Part shown: one piece after another, positions 23,336 to 34,842 of the stretch
Layout: the number at the start of each line of letters is the position of its first letter
How positions within the stretch are numbered: the stretch's first letter is position 1
Source of the DNA: Jacaranda mimosifolia
Taxonomy: Eukaryota > Streptophyta > Magnoliopsida > Lamiales > Bignoniaceae
Assembly (NCBI GenBank): GCA_018894105.1
Contig: CM032119.1
Location: forward strand, 20,043,246-20,107,245
Direction of reading: 5' to 3'
DNA: 64,000 bases
The notes under the pieces: generated by a model
What the model was told of the DNA's origin: nothing
What the model saw: the letters and a program-made list of their open reading frames with translations, nothing else
Database searches by the model: none
Translations under genes and position numbers: made by a program

Positions 23336-24190
23336 TCAGAGAATGCCTGGGAGATCGTCTGCCCAACTGGCTCTTGTCCCTGCTATCCGGCTCTTAATGT
23401 GGTCTAGGACTTTTCTGTTAGTAACCTCGGTCTGGCCATTGGCTTGTGGATTGCCTATTGAAGTGAAGTGCTGCGTGATGCCTAAAGTTTCGCACCATCT
23501 TCTGGTGTTTTTGCTTTGGAATTGAGTAACGTTATCGAAAATAAGGATCTTAGGTAGCCCGAACCGACACATGATGTTCTTCCATAGAAAACTCTTGATA
23601 GCCGTGTCGGTGATCTTAGGGACTGCTTCTGCTTCCACCCATTTTGTAAAATATTCGACAGCTACTATGATAAACTTCCGCTGGCTAGAGGTTTTGGGGA
23701 GCGACCCTAATACATCGATGCCCCACTGGTCGAACGGCCATGTGATACTAACATTGGTCATTGGTGCGGCTGGTTGATGCTGAATGTTCGCATGTACCTG
23801 ACAGGATGGGCATTTCTTAGCGAAATCCACAGAATCATTGAGCAGAGTGGGCCAGAAATATCCATAGTAGGTAATCTTGTGAGCCAGAGACCTTCCACCC
23901 GAGTGGTTGCCACAGATACCTGCATGTACCTTCTGCAATACTTCGTTCGCCTGGCCGAGATCTAAGCACCTGAGTGGCGGGCCGGCGATCGACCTCCTGT
24001 ACAGCTGCCCATGCTCGTCTAATGCATATTTAGGCGCCAAGCCTTTCAACTTTTGAGCCTGCTTAATGTCATCTGGTAAGGAGCCTCTACTCAGATAGAG
24101 TTTGATTGGATGCTGCCAGGATGGGGTTGACTCGTCGAGGCATCTGACCTGGATCCGGTCGGGAGATTGTACGTAGGGTTTATCAACCAC
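23336..24190 (-). pseudogene. Tat integrase, zinc-binding and catalytic core
   Basis: An HHCC zinc module (HAGICGNHSGGRSLAHK..CPSCQVH) is followed by the rve core with the catalytic Asp in WGIDVLGSLP, the second Asp in the FDNVTQF segment (TDNGTQF in relatives) and the Glu in GQTEVTNR. The frame is open for 284 codons and ends at the TGA shared with the preceding entry. The neighbouring upstream frame holds the RNase H domain, so this was one polyprotein. The FDNV substitution beside the catalytic Asp suggests decay. Confidence 0.92.
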
Positions 24191-24640
24191 AAGAAATGTT
24201 ATAGTTCTTTCTCGCGTGCCTTTCGCCGAACTAGCTAGCTTAGAGAGTGCGTCTGCTCGCTCGTTCTCTGATCGGGGATCTGGCTTAGTGAGAAGTGGCT
24301 GAACATCTGTTTCAAGTGTTGTACCTTGGCCAAGTACTACGCTATCTTGTGCTCTTTTGCTTCGAAGTTCCCTTCGAATTGCTCCGCCACGAGCTGAGCG
24401 TCCGTGAAAGCCGCTAGCCTACTGACCCCCCGATCGGCAGCTATGCGCATTCCTGCAATGAGGGCTTCGTACTCAGCTTCATTGTTCGTAACCGGGAAAT
24501 CGAGCTTCACCGCGAAGTCATAACCCTCTGCTAACGGGGATCGAAGAGAAACTCCTATCCCTCCCCCCGATGACGTCGCAGACCCATCGACATGCAGAGT
24601 CCACGAGTATGTGCTGTCGATGTCTGAACATGGTAGGTTG
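24191..24640 (-). pseudogene. Second, archaeal-like RNase H (aRH) of the Tat element
   Basis: On the minus strand a frame reads WTLHVDGSATSSGGG, then VTNNEAEYEALIAGM and FTDAQLVAEQFEG, giving the Asp, Glu and Asp of an RNase H active site in the order typical of the additional RNase H of plant Tat elements. A TAG follows KEHKIA, and a frame change separates it from RSENERADALSKLAS, the linker leading into integrase. This domain is separate from the usual gypsy RNase H upstream. Confidence 0.8.
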
Positions 24641-25853
24641 ATCCTTTTGAGGATGAAATCTGCGAGGACTTGTGCCTTGATGGCCGCTCGCGGTTGAAAT
24701 TAGATGTCGAATTCTCCGAGCTCGATTGCCCATTTAGTGAGTCGACCTGAAGTGTCCGACTTTGACAATACCTGTTCAGCGGCTGATTCGTTAACACCAA
24801 GATTGTGTGTGATTGGAAGTAAGGTCGCAGCTTTCTTGCTGATGAGACGAGGGCTAGAGCGAATTTTTCAATCTCCAAATAGTTATATTCTGGCCCCTGG
24901 AGAGCTTTGCTGCAATAGTAAATGGGGCAAGGGTTTCCATCTCTTATTGCGGTCAACACCAAACTAACGGAGGCTGAAGAGACAGCCAGATATATTTGTA
25001 AGACTTCCCCGAGCTTAGGTTTGGTGAGCAGAGGTGGTGAAGAGAGATATTGCTTAAGGTCGATGAGGGCTTTATCGTACTGTTCATCCCATCTGAACCC
25101 CAACTTCTTTGCGTTTCTTAGGATTTTGAAGAAAGGTAAGCTCTTGTCCGCCAACCTGGCTATAAACCTGCCCAAAGCAATTACTCTGCCAATAAGGCGT
25201 TGAACTTCCCACATTGTGCGTGGCGGGGCTATGTCGAGAACTGCTTGAATTTTCTGAGGGTTAGCCTCGATGCCCCTTTGGCTGACCATGAAATCGAGGA
25301 ATTTACCGCCCCGCACTCCAAACGTGCATTTTCTGGGGTTTAGTTTCATGCCAAAGGCTCTTAGAATAGAGAATGTGTGATTCAGGTCAGCCAAGTGATT
25401 TTCTACTATGTCTGTTTTTACAATCATGTCGTCCACATAAACCTCCATTGAGTTCCCAATCTCATTTTTAAACATGAAGTTAACAAACCTTTGATCGGTT
25501 GCTCCGGCATTTTTAAGTCCGAACGGCATGACGAAAAAGCAAAATACCCCATTGGGAACAACAAAGGAGGTTTTTTCCCTATCTTCAGGTGGCATAAATA
25601 TTTGATAGTATCCTTGAAACGCGTCCATCATGCTAAGTAATTCACATCTAGCTGTGGAGTCGACAAGTAAATCAATGCGAGGCAAGGGGTAAGGATCTTT
25701 AGGGCAAGCTTTATTCAAGTTTGTGAAATCATTACACATCCTCCATTTTCCCTCACTCTTGGGGACTAAGACAACATTACATAGCCAAGAAGGGTATTGA
25801 ATTTCAACAACATAACCAGCTTCCAGGAGCTTGCTTACCTCTTCTTGGATAAC
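24641..25853 (-). pseudogene. Tat reverse transcriptase and first RNase H
   Basis: Continues in frame from the protease after a TAG (25,853-25,855). Recognisable blocks are WRMCNDFTNLNKACPKDPYPLP, MDAFQGYYQI, FFVMPFGLKNAGAT, the catalytic YVDDMIVKT, then IYYCSKALQGPEYNYLEIEK of the RNase H. A single-base frameshift near 24,775 (after LTNQPL) and a TAA near 24,700 disrupt the RNase H tail. The main open stretch starts with M at 25,739. Confidence 0.92.
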
Positions 25854-26837
25854 CTATGTCTGCTCGGCGTTAAAAACTCTCTTCTTCTGGCGGACCGGCT
25901 TATGCGTAGGGTCCACATTGAGCCTGTGGACAATGATGTCCGAGTCGATGCCCTGCAGGTTGGCTGCTTTCCAAGCGAAGACATCAATGTTCCTCCGGAG
26001 GAAGTCGACCATGAGGCATTCTATTCGATCTCCCAAATCAGCACTGATCTTGGTTGTCTTGTCGGGATTCCCAGGATCCAGCTCAATTGTCTTGAAGTCT
26101 CCCGTCGGCTCGACCCTGGTATCTTCAATCTTTCTCTTCTTTAATGAAGTTCCCTCCTCGGGTTTCGCTACAGGGGCGTCCCCCGAGGGCCTCAACTGGG
26201 GCCTCCTTCTCTGCTCACCGGAGTCCACGGAGATTGTGTAACAGCGCCAAGCGTCCTTAATATTGCACAAAATCTGACCAACTCCCCCAGGGGTCGGGAA
26301 CTTTATCTTCATGTGATATGTGGACGCGATGGCTCTGAAGTCGTTTAAGGCCGGTCTTCCCAAAATAACATTGTAAGCGAACGGGGCGTCGACCACTAAA
26401 TAGCTAATCATCAAGGTTCGGCTGCGATGGCCCTGCCCAAAAGTTGTGGAGAAGGAGATGGATCTTAATGGCATTATCTCCGATCCCCCAAATCCAACTA
26501 GGGGCGTTCTGACTGGATCAAAGTTAAGCTTGCCCAATGCCATCCTCTTTAGTGTCGATGAGAATATGATATTGGCTGAGCTACCGTTGTCGACTAGGAC
26601 CTTTCTAACTTCGAAGTTGGCGATCTCGAGGGCGACCACCAGAGGGCAGTCGATCTTCCGGTCCATTCCTTGGTTTTCGAGGTGGCTGAGGTCCGCGTCT
26701 GAAAAGGATATCGGCTCTATGCTATTTGAAAGCTGAAAAGCCGTCTCGACCTTAGATGGTTTGGTCGAGTCAAGCTGCCGTTGAGTTTGCTTCCTTGCGT
26801 TTCGGGAGTCTCCTCCCGTGGGTCCCCCAGTGATCAT
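25854..26837 (-). pseudogene. Tat aspartic protease and linker
   Basis: 327 codons. The retropepsin motif appears as VLVDNGSSANIIF (Tat elements often have VDGGSSAD here), followed by the flap region and YNVILGRPALN. The C-terminal half (IDVFAWKAANLQGID, HRLNVDP) is the conserved protease-RT linker, ending in an in-frame stop before RT. A frame change at about 26,840 separates it from gag. Confidence 0.9.
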
Positions 26838-27262
26838 GTCGATGACCCCTTTGATGGGCGGGTGGGCTTCGTGGCGGGCTTCTTCCCTTTGTCATCTCTT
26901 CGCGGGCTGGCCGACCTTTCTCTACGGGGAGTCCGGTCGACGATGCCCTCCTCTCGTCGATTCCTGTCCTCGATAAATTTCTTTAGGTGCCCCTGCCTGA
27001 TCAACCTCTCAATTTCGTCCTTCAAGTTGAAGCAGTCTTCGGTGTCATGCTCCTTCTGTCTGTGGAAGTGACAGAATTTCCCTAACTTCCTCATGGCCTC
27101 GGTCTCTGTAATTTTGTGGGGCTTTTTCAGCAGGTTGTCATGTTGAATGGCAAAGAGCACTTCTTTCCTCGCCATGGAGAGTGGGGTATAGTCGTGAAAG
27201 CGTTTAATTGGGGACCGACGTCCTTCCCTGTTCTGCTTGTCGTCCTTCTCTTTGCCCTTCCT
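26834..27262 (-). pseudogene. Tat gag, C-terminal zinc-knuckle-like part
   Basis: In frame with the gag core upstream after a single TAG (following KAD at 27,263). It holds KFCHFHRQKEHDTEDCFNLK, the Cys/His box typical of Tat gag, then an Arg/Lys/Ser-rich tail that runs out of frame near 26,850. The ORF with a Met start is 27,175-26,834. Confidence 0.82.
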
Positions 27263-27928
27263 CTAGTCAGCTTTGATGCTGCCGTATTTCATCTTGTTCA
27301 TCGCTTCTTGGGTCATGTATCTTTCCGCGAGGTCGAGGAGTTCTTCCATCGTGCGGGGCTGAGCGCGCACCAAAGCGTTAGCGCACTCTTTGTGCCTCAA
27401 TCCCAAAAACAGCACATCAATCAAGAACTCAATCCTCGAACTGTCAATTTTCAACACTTTTGTGTTAAATCTGATGAAAAAATCTCTCAAAGACTCCCCC
27501 TCGGCTTGCTTCACCATATGCAAGTGGGTGTGTGGCAGATTCGCCTTCCTTCTGCTAGCAAACTGGTGCAGGAATTTATCACAAAGCTGGTCATACGAAA
27601 AGATGGATGCCGACTCTAACTTCACGAACCAATCCAAGGCCACACCCTGAAGTGTGGTTACCAGCATTTTCGCATGAATATACTCGTTGTGTCCATGTAG
27701 CTGCATCATGTGTTCAAACTGCAGCAAATGTTCACTCGGGTCTATGGACCCGTCGTACTGCGGGAGACCAGTGGGGATCTTGGCATCCACCGCGATACGT
27801 TCATTAATGATTTCTTGCGTAAAGGGTGAGTCCCGTTCCCTTCTAAACCTCGAGGGCGCCTCCGGCTGAGGGTGCCTGTCTACGTTCCCCCTCGACAGCT
27901 CCTCCAGGCGTTTATTTAGTTGCTGCAC
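27263..27928 (-). pseudogene. Tat gag, capsid-like core
   Basis: 221 codons with a retrotrans_gag type domain: YDGSIDPSEHLLQFEHMMQLH, GVALDWFVKL, LCDKFLHQFASRRK, LRDFFIRFNTKVLKI. It forms the capsid-like particle in the family. Two in-frame TAG codons occur just upstream of the first Met (QQE-stop and VSH-stop near 27,930-27,950), so the ORF start is not the original start. Confidence 0.9.
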
Positions 27929-28431
27929 CTAGTGGGATACCTCATACTACTCCTGCTGATCCTGCTTTCTTCTACCTCTGGAACGTTTGGTCCTATCGCG
28001 CTGCGGGGCTCGAAGGGGCCGAACGTCATGGTCCACGGAGTCCGCTACCTCTTCCCTCGGCGGGGAGCGGGGCGCCTCCCGGTGAAAACGACTCTGGCTT
28101 GGTTCTCGCCTAACTGGATGCCCGGGGGACCCCGGACGCCGTGAGTATTCTACAGGCGGTGCTTGCTCATGCCCCGCTGGAGGGGGTGGCGCTGGCTGCC
28201 GGTTCTGGCGGCGCGGCTTGTCTGTTCAAGGCGGCTGAAAGCTGGGCTGATATCTGTGCGGAGATCTGCTCACTGATGAGCTGCATCAACTGGGGCATAG
28301 TGAGGGTGACTACGAGCTCAGGCTGTATACTGGGGCCTGGAACAGTCCTTTCTTCGTTTTGGCGGAGTGGGGGGGGGGCTGGATCTTCTGCTCTCTTCCC
28401 TCCCGGAAGGGGCTCGCCTAGTGTTCACCAT
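27929..28431 (-). pseudogene. Tat gag, N-terminal part, frameshifted
   Basis: The original gag start is likely the ATG at 28,431 (MVNTRRAPSGREESRR). The frame is lost at a run of Gs (28,369-28,379) and resumes in another frame with VTLTMPQLMQLISEQISAQI. An Arg-rich segment with several breaks leads to the capsid-like core. Homopolymer slippage explains the first break. Confidence 0.7.
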
Positions 28432-28451
28432 TCTCGATAGAGGATTCTTGT

Positions 28452-28471
28452 TTCCCACAGACAGCGCCAAA
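28452..28471 (-). other. Primer-binding site of the Tat element
   Basis: Directly inside the 5' LTR, the element strand reads tttggcgctgtctgtggg. The TGGCGC beginning complements a tRNA 3' end of the GCGCCA type; plant gypsy elements with a tRNA-Asp-like site start this way. The exact tRNA is inferred. Confidence 0.75.
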
Positions 28472-29202
28472 TGATGAGGGTCTGAATCGTAATACAAGTA
28501 CTTCGATTCCGATCTCTATAGGGGTCAACCCCAAATGTGGATATCTTCCGTTGATGATATTTGAGAATCCTGCAATCAAGGCAAACGTTAGGCTAGCCGA
28601 GTGGCCCTCGGCTTTGGCCCTCCGACGCTCAAGTCAGTATTTTCGGTATCTAACAATGAAGTAAGATAGGTTCAATGTGTTTTTTGCGCATACCTTGTGA
28701 GGCAAGACAGATGAGTTTTTATATTCTTCCCTTTGTAGGAAATGACTGGTAAGCCCTTGGCTTACTCTTGGGGTCTTCAGCCCCCTCCAAGGGGCAATTA
28801 GTCTATTCCCCCATTTGAATTTTGCCAGCTAGATGTCCTTTCAAGCTACAAGATGGGACGATATACGGGGTGGCGCCTGCCGTGTCAGACAGTGAGGGGA
28901 TGGCATGCGCCATTAATGCGGTGGCGTGGTGCCAGTCCACGCATTTAATGCGGTGGCAGAGTGCTGTGCAGAGCTCGACCTCCTGTCAGCCTAACTGGGG
29001 TCGAATATGGTCGATATCGTCCGAGGGCTCTGAGGCGCCTGCCTGGGCGTGGGGGGGGCTGGTCGAATATTGTCGACATGGATCATGGGCCCTGGGCCGT
29101 TGTCTGAGACGGTGGGCCCTTTGGGCCACTATCTGGTCGACGTGGGTCATAGGCCCTAGGCCATTATCCGAAACGTTGGACCTTTTGGACTACCCTATAT
29201 CA
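28472..29202 (-). repeat. 5' LTR of the Tat element (731 bp)
   Basis: Begins tgatgagggtctg and ends ctatatca. It is nearly collinear with the LTR at 18,419 apart from scattered substitutions and one missing repeat unit near the end. A likely TATA element lies on the minus strand at ttatattc (28,718), where the 3' LTR has the same sequence. Confidence 0.92.
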
Positions 29203-30900
29203 TATATATACATCATATATATTTTTATTATTCTAACAATAAAAAAATCACGCAATATCATTTTCTCCCCAGAAACCTAAAAAAAAAAAAAAACATTTAT
29301 TTGAGTGTTACAGTAAAAAAATATCTTCTCCAAAATATAAACAAATATACCAAAACAAAACTTTCACACTCTCCAATAATTCATTCTTCCAAAATACATA
29401 ATAAAATTGTAGACTCAAAATACATAACCAAACATTCCCATTGATTTCTAACAAAAAAATTTTGACAGACAAATTTCCTTGCATATTTCGAAGAATTTTT
29501 GGTGGAATTTTATTGGAATAATTTTTATGGATATTTTTACTGAAATTGATTGAAGAAATTAAGGCTTTTTTCCCACTGATTTTTCCCTTTTTTTTCTTCC
29601 TTTCTTTCCATATTTCTTTTCTCGTCTAAGGCTTAAGCCCTTATTTCTTTAGCTATTGGGCAATAGCTGCCCATTCTAGGGGCGAAAACGAGTCATGCTG
29701 ACTCGCGAGTCTTAGGAGCCAATCTCAAGCTAGTTTGAAATTATGACTTATATTTAAATTGAAGCCGGCATTGGAGAAATTAGCTTATCTTAAATTTGAT
29801 TTGACCTCATCATAACTATTTATTATACATGAAAGAAAATTAATAGTAAAAACATATAAAATTTACTTATAAAACTAAAATTTCTGAGACATTATATATA
29901 AGATCATTGTAATTATAAGTGTAACACTTTAAGTAATAGAAATTTGGGATCTTGAGAAACTTCTGAATACTAAATTTATCATTTTCAATGTTAAGCGATA
30001 TAATGAACTATTATTTAATCTTAAATAAATTATCTTTGTGACACATGAAATATGATTAATATGTTTTGAATTATTTCAAAAAATTAATTAAATCTATTTT
30101 GAATTTTATATTTATTTTCTTGAAATTAATATAAATAAAAATTAATTTGGGCAATAGAGTTTGTAATTTATTTCTCATCCAAGCGTGAGTTGTATGAAAA
30201 AGGACAAGTTTGAGTGGTTTTATTTATTTTTTTAAAGGCTTGAAGAAACTCAATTTCCTATAACTTAAGCTCATGCGATCTTGAGTTAAGTTTGTGTCTA
30301 AACAAATCCAATTCAAAATTTGGCATGTTAACTTAAATTGGCAAATTCGTTGAACATAATTTCTAACTTTACTTATTTTTAAAGGTTGGGAAGCCATTAT
30401 ACTAATATCTAACTTATTTCATTATAATGATATCACAAAGAAAAACATAGTAACTATATATACTATTAAAAATAAGTAGCACAAAAAATAATAGTATATG
30501 CTCTCTGATGGTGTTTTTTTGAGTGATATGTCTAAAATGTCTTTTTTTTTTTTTTAAAAAAAAAAATTCACAACTAGAATATATATAAGAACTTCCATTT
30601 TTCTCTTACTTGTTCTATGCATACAATTGCCATTTTATCATAATATTTATTTCTATTTATGTAAAAATTTAAATAAATATATTAAAATTATATTTAAAAT
30701 ATGCCAAATTTTAGGCCTACAATTATATTTAAAATATGCTTAAAATTAAAATATTTTTATTTATTCTATACTATAAAAATTGTAACACATATACCAAATG
30801 TGCCAAAATTGCTTATGAATTTTAATGCCACAACCTAAAGTTCAATGTCCTCGTAACAATTCACTAGTCAACTTGACTATTCAGTTGACAAACTGAATAA
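29203..30900. other. AT-rich region without a supported gene
   Basis: Right flank of the gypsy insertion. Near 29,675 aggggcgaaaacgagtc and actcgcgagtc resemble a hAT-type MITE end related to the one at 30,901. Homopolymer runs occur at 29,279-29,293 and 30,543-30,567. No coding sequence is recognised. Confidence 0.4.
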
Positions 30901-31560
30901 TAGGGGTACAAACAAGTCGAGCATGATAAGGGTGTCCTTGCCTGTGGAAGATTTTCTCAAATCTTGTTTTATTTTAAGGAATGGTGCTTGGATGTGAGAA
31001 TTTTTCTCACTCTCCAAAAAACATTCTTCTCCTCCTTATTCCATATTTGAAAATTTCCTCCAAAAATGGATTCCTCTCCTCTTATAGAATTTCTTTGGTT
31101 TCTCTCAAAAAATGGATTCTCCTTCCCAAGCAAACTTTTGAAAATTTTCTCTTGCTTTTTCATCCACCTGTATACATAAGGTTTAATTCTACATAATTAA
31201 TTCATAATATATAATTATATTTATCCATAATATTTTAATATTGCTTTAAAATTATTTTCATAATATATAATTATATTTACACATAATATTTTTATATTTA
31301 AATATTTTTTTCATAATATAATTATTTACATGTATATATTAACATTTAAATTAAATCATATCATAAATTGTAGTTATGATTACACAGAATATTTTTATAT
31401 TAAAATATTATTATTTTCTTAATATAATTATTTTGATGTATATTTAAAAATCTCCACTCATTATAGAGCTCGAGCTAGAAAAGCTCAACTCGAGCTCGAA
31501 AAAGCTCAAACTCAAGTTGAGCTATAATTGCAAGCCGGTTCGACTCATCTTACACCCATA
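30901..31560. mobile_element. Possible hAT-type MITE
   Basis: The left end taggggtacaaacaagtcga (30,901) and the complement of the right end (tatgggtgtaagatgagtcg, ending 31,560) form imperfect terminal inverted repeats, with a gctcgagtt-rich right arm. The interior is AT-rich. No matching 8-bp duplication is visible at the ends, so the call is tentative. Confidence 0.45.
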
Positions 31561-31617
31561 GTTATGTAGTTAATTCTTTTTAAAATATATTTTTTAATAA
31601 TACTAACAGCAGCAACA

Positions 31618-31626
31618 ACAATAATA

Positions 31627-31661
<35 letters not shown>

Positions 31662-31760
31662 TGATGATGATGATGATGATGATGATATTATTATAATAAT
31701 ATAATGATCATGACAATGATAATGATAACAATAATGATAATGATGATGATGATGATGATA
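31618..31760. repeat. Compound trinucleotide microsatellite (TAA)n/(TGA)n
   Basis: About ten taa units, then nine tga units, then mixed ataatga units and a final tga run. The right edge abuts the truncated copia LTR at 31,763. Confidence 0.93.
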
Positions 31761-31762
31761 TA

Positions 31763-32977
31763 AGATATTTAAAAGTCACAAAGAGTTGTGAGCCCATGTC
31801 CAATGAATGGTAGAACCTATTGGGTCACACACAAAAGCCAAATAGCTTCCAAAATTGGTAGAGCAAATTTTCAAAGTGTTAGAAAAATTTACCCTTTGGT
31901 GACTGCTTTTTCAAGGTTCCAATCCAATGGTTAATTTTGGTTTGACTAATTTAAGTGTTAAATTAATCAACTAATTTAAGAGTTAAATTAAACCGATAAT
32001 TAAGGAGTTAATTATTTGGTACCATGTTGACCATCAATTGGACGAGTTGACTTAAATAGTCAAGTTGACTAACTTAAACTTAAAAGTTAAGCTTATTTGA
32101 TTTAAGAGTTAAATCAAAGGTTGATTAATTATTAATTTAATTAATGGGAAGAATAATTATTTTGGAGGAAAAAATTAAATGAAGTGTTCATTTAAATAAG
32201 TATCTTAATTAATTTGGAATTAGATTCCAAATGAAATTGAAATGCACTTGAAATTCAAGTAAGACTTGAATTTGAATTCTGCTAACTTGGCATGCCACTT
32301 AGGCGGTCACCTTGAGGAAGGTGTGATGCCATCTAGTATCACACCTTCCACCCTCTATATATAGATATAGAGAGTGTGCAAAATTTGAATAAGCATTGCT
32401 AAAACTGTGAGAATTAGATTCTTGCATTCCCTCCAAAATCTCTCTCTCCATGCATTGCATCATGAGTTGAAGCTTTGCATTCCTTCTTTTTTCCAACCTG
32501 AAAATCGGCCTCCTCTACCTCATTTTCTCCTCTATAACTCCAGCTTCTAGTGAGGGGAAACTGGAAGATTGTTTGGTGTGTGGATCGTTTCAATAGAGGC
32601 AATGCGATTGACTTGCTATGTTTTGGAGATCCACCTACAGCAGCTTCCGATTGGCGAATTTTTTCAGAACGATCCAGAATACTTTTTGGCTCCAATTTTT
32701 CAACGTATCTTCCCCTATGTGTGGAGATGTTCCAGATTTAATTTTGTGAATTTTGGAGCAGTTTAGCTTGGACAATTGTTGCCATCTTTCCGATCCAGAC
32801 AGTTTCTGGACTTGTAAGAGATAGTTGATATTCTCCTTGATTTTGAGCTACAAGAGGTAATTCTTCATCCTAATCCAGATATATAGCATGTCTAGATCCT
32901 TTGGAGCTCGAGTATATTAGTTAATTTCAAGTGTACGAAGTTTTGATTTATGGATCTTAATGCTACTCTAGTCTTCA
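31763..32977 (+). repeat. 5' LTR of copia A, missing its first ~1 kb
   Basis: Collinear with 40,636-41,854 of the 3' LTR, from gatataagatatt to tctagtcttca. It contains the GGTGTGATGCC palindrome (32,320-32,345) and the TATA box tatatatag (32,356-32,364). The left break coincides with the end of the microsatellite at 31,760. Confidence 0.9.
32320..32364 (+). promoter_or_regulatory. LTR core promoter: palindrome plus TATA box (copia A 5' LTR)
   Basis: The imperfect inverted repeat ggtgtgatgcca..tatcacacc is followed 10 bases later by tatatatag. The same pair is present at 41,188-41,232 and, reversed, in the LTRs of copy B. Confidence 0.6.
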
Positions 32978-32979
32978 AG

Positions 32980-32992
32980 TGGTATCGGAGCC
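32980..32992 (+). other. Primer-binding site of copia A
   Basis: tggtatcggagcc begins two bases after the LTR end. It differs by one base from tggtatcagagc, the common initiator-Met tRNA site of plant copia elements. Confidence 0.88.
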
Positions 32993-34842
32993 ATTTTCAT
33001 GCTATGTTTTAGATTATTGTTTGATTGATTCATGTGATGAATTGATCAATATCACCAAACACTTGATCCAAGCCATGGATTTGAGTGTTTGGATGATGAT
33101 ACTTGTGGCTCTATTGCTTGATGAATTGATAGCATGCTATTATGTGATTTAAGTGTTGATTCATGTTTTAGTATGTTTCAATTCATAGTGATAAATGTTG
33201 AATGTTGATTTAGCATTTATTGATGTTATATGATGATATAGCATGTTGATATTTGATCAAAAGTGTTTTGGTCATTTTTGGATCCAATTTGATTGGATTT
33301 GTATTGGAGATTTTGAAGAATTTGATTCTTGCTTTCTCTAATTTTTGAAGGCATGATTGAGCACTTGAATTTCCTTTTTTAATAGAGGTTTTAAATATGA
33401 AAATTCATCTATAATGTGTGTTTAAGTGTTGAGAACATGTGCTAAAACTATTGTTGCATGAAAGTTGAGTGGAAAAACAACTTGATTCATTTGGAAGCCC
33501 CAAAATAAGGGGCTGTCGAGTAGCAACCGGGCACTGGCCGGGCGTTGCGGGCATGCAGTGCACGCGGCCTGCCCAGCCGTGCGCCCAGGCTGGGCGGCAA
33601 TCCTTTTTTTGTGGTTTTGGTGAATTTTGAGTAATTTTTCCATTTCCTTTTGTGCTTAAAATGTTTTTACACCACACATGATAGATGCACAAACGTTGTG
33701 CAAGTTCTCAAAATTATGTTTGACATTTTTGAATGCCTTTGAAAATTGGTTAAAGTTCATCATCCAGTAATGGCATAAATGTTATGCTTGTTCAATTATT
33801 TTTTTATGAGATAAGCATTTAATTGATGGAATTAATTGTTAATTCTAGATTTGTTTATTGTTCATTTAATTATTGAATGGATTATGAATGAATGGGAATG
33901 ATCATGAGCCTTTAATATTGATTTTAATTGTTTCAAGTTGTTGAAATAGGCTGTATTAAATTGAGGCTTGCATGCCTCTTAATTTCTACCTTATAATTGT
34001 TATAAGAGTAGAATCACCAGGAGTGAGGATTTCCTATTCATGTAAAAGTTACAAGGAGCAATGGAGGCCAATGGAGGCATGGAGACTTTTGAAACCCCAT
34101 GAATGTATGGGATACAATCATGTAATAGCTAGAATTAATCAACCCACCTAAAATCAACTACGTGGTGCACTTATGGCTCTAAGTGCACCACTTGGTTAGG
34201 CTCATGGTCATCCCACCCTAGGAGCATGCTAGGCGCATTTACTTATTTATGCTTTCCGTATCCTATTGATGCATGAGATGCATGTTTAGGATATAAAAAA
34301 CCTAAATAAGAAGATAAAATGATGAGATCTTTGCAAGCAAAACCCCTCAACTTAGAATATCTAAGTTTTTACTAATATTAAGTCAAAATGGATACAAATT
34401 AAAAGAGTTTTAATTAATTCAAGTCTTCTACCAATAGTATATGGCATGATGATGCTACCACCTTTGTGTGATATATATCCGGTCATCAGCGTCATATTTA
34501 GGTGGAAAGCTGTGACCATACACTTTGCATGAGATGCACCTTTGATTTGAGAATGCCCAGACATTATACACTCGGTCACGAGGGATGTTGTGGTGCCCGT
34601 CTCAAATCGAAGATTGATTGGTAGGTTTGATTTAACACCGAGTAATGTAGAGGTCGTCCATCAGAGGATTTACATGAAATGGTGAGGCAAAATATATCAA
34701 GATTTGCATTAGATGGAATTAGCAAAAGTTGCTTACCTTTAGATTGCTCGTGGATATGCATCCGGGCATTGGGGTCCACTTGCAAGTCTTTAGGGCCTTG
34801 ACTTTCACTAGGAAATATGATTTTCCAAATTCTTCTAGAGGG
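32993..34842 (+). other. Long untranslated leader of copia A
   Basis: About 2.8 kb (including the hAT insertion) separates the primer site from gag. It is collinear with reverse sequence at 49,600-51,530 (copy B) and, from 33,665 onward, with 58,712-60,040 (copy C). A GC-rich block at 33,510-33,600 (gccgggcgttgcgggc) interrupts otherwise AT-rich DNA. ORFs here are not conserved among the copies. Confidence 0.7.

Larger units (their letters stand above)
18419..29202 (-). mobile_element. Tat-lineage Ty3/gypsy LTR retrotransposon, complete structure, coding capacity broken
   Basis: A 10.8-kb element in reverse orientation. It is flanked by the 5-bp duplication tatat (18,414-18,418 and 29,203-29,207), and both LTRs begin tgatgaggg and end atatca in plus-strand reading. 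Order on the minus strand: 5' LTR, primer-binding site, gag, protease, reverse transcriptase, RNase H, second archaeal-like RNase H, integrase without chromodomain, tandem array, antisense ORF, polypurine tract, 3' LTR. The extra RNase H, the 3' tandem repeats and the antisense ORF between pol and the 3' LTR are features known from the Tat lineage (Ogre/Retand relatives). The two LTRs differ by only a few percent by eye plus a repeat-unit indel, so insertion is fairly recent, yet every ORF carries stops or frameshifts. Confidence 0.93.

Noticed and set aside
18414..29207. Host gene cluster with reverse transcriptase, i.e. a domesticated element
   Set aside because: LTRs, TSD, primer site and purine tract are all in place and the ORFs are broken, which fits an ordinary decaying retrotransposon.
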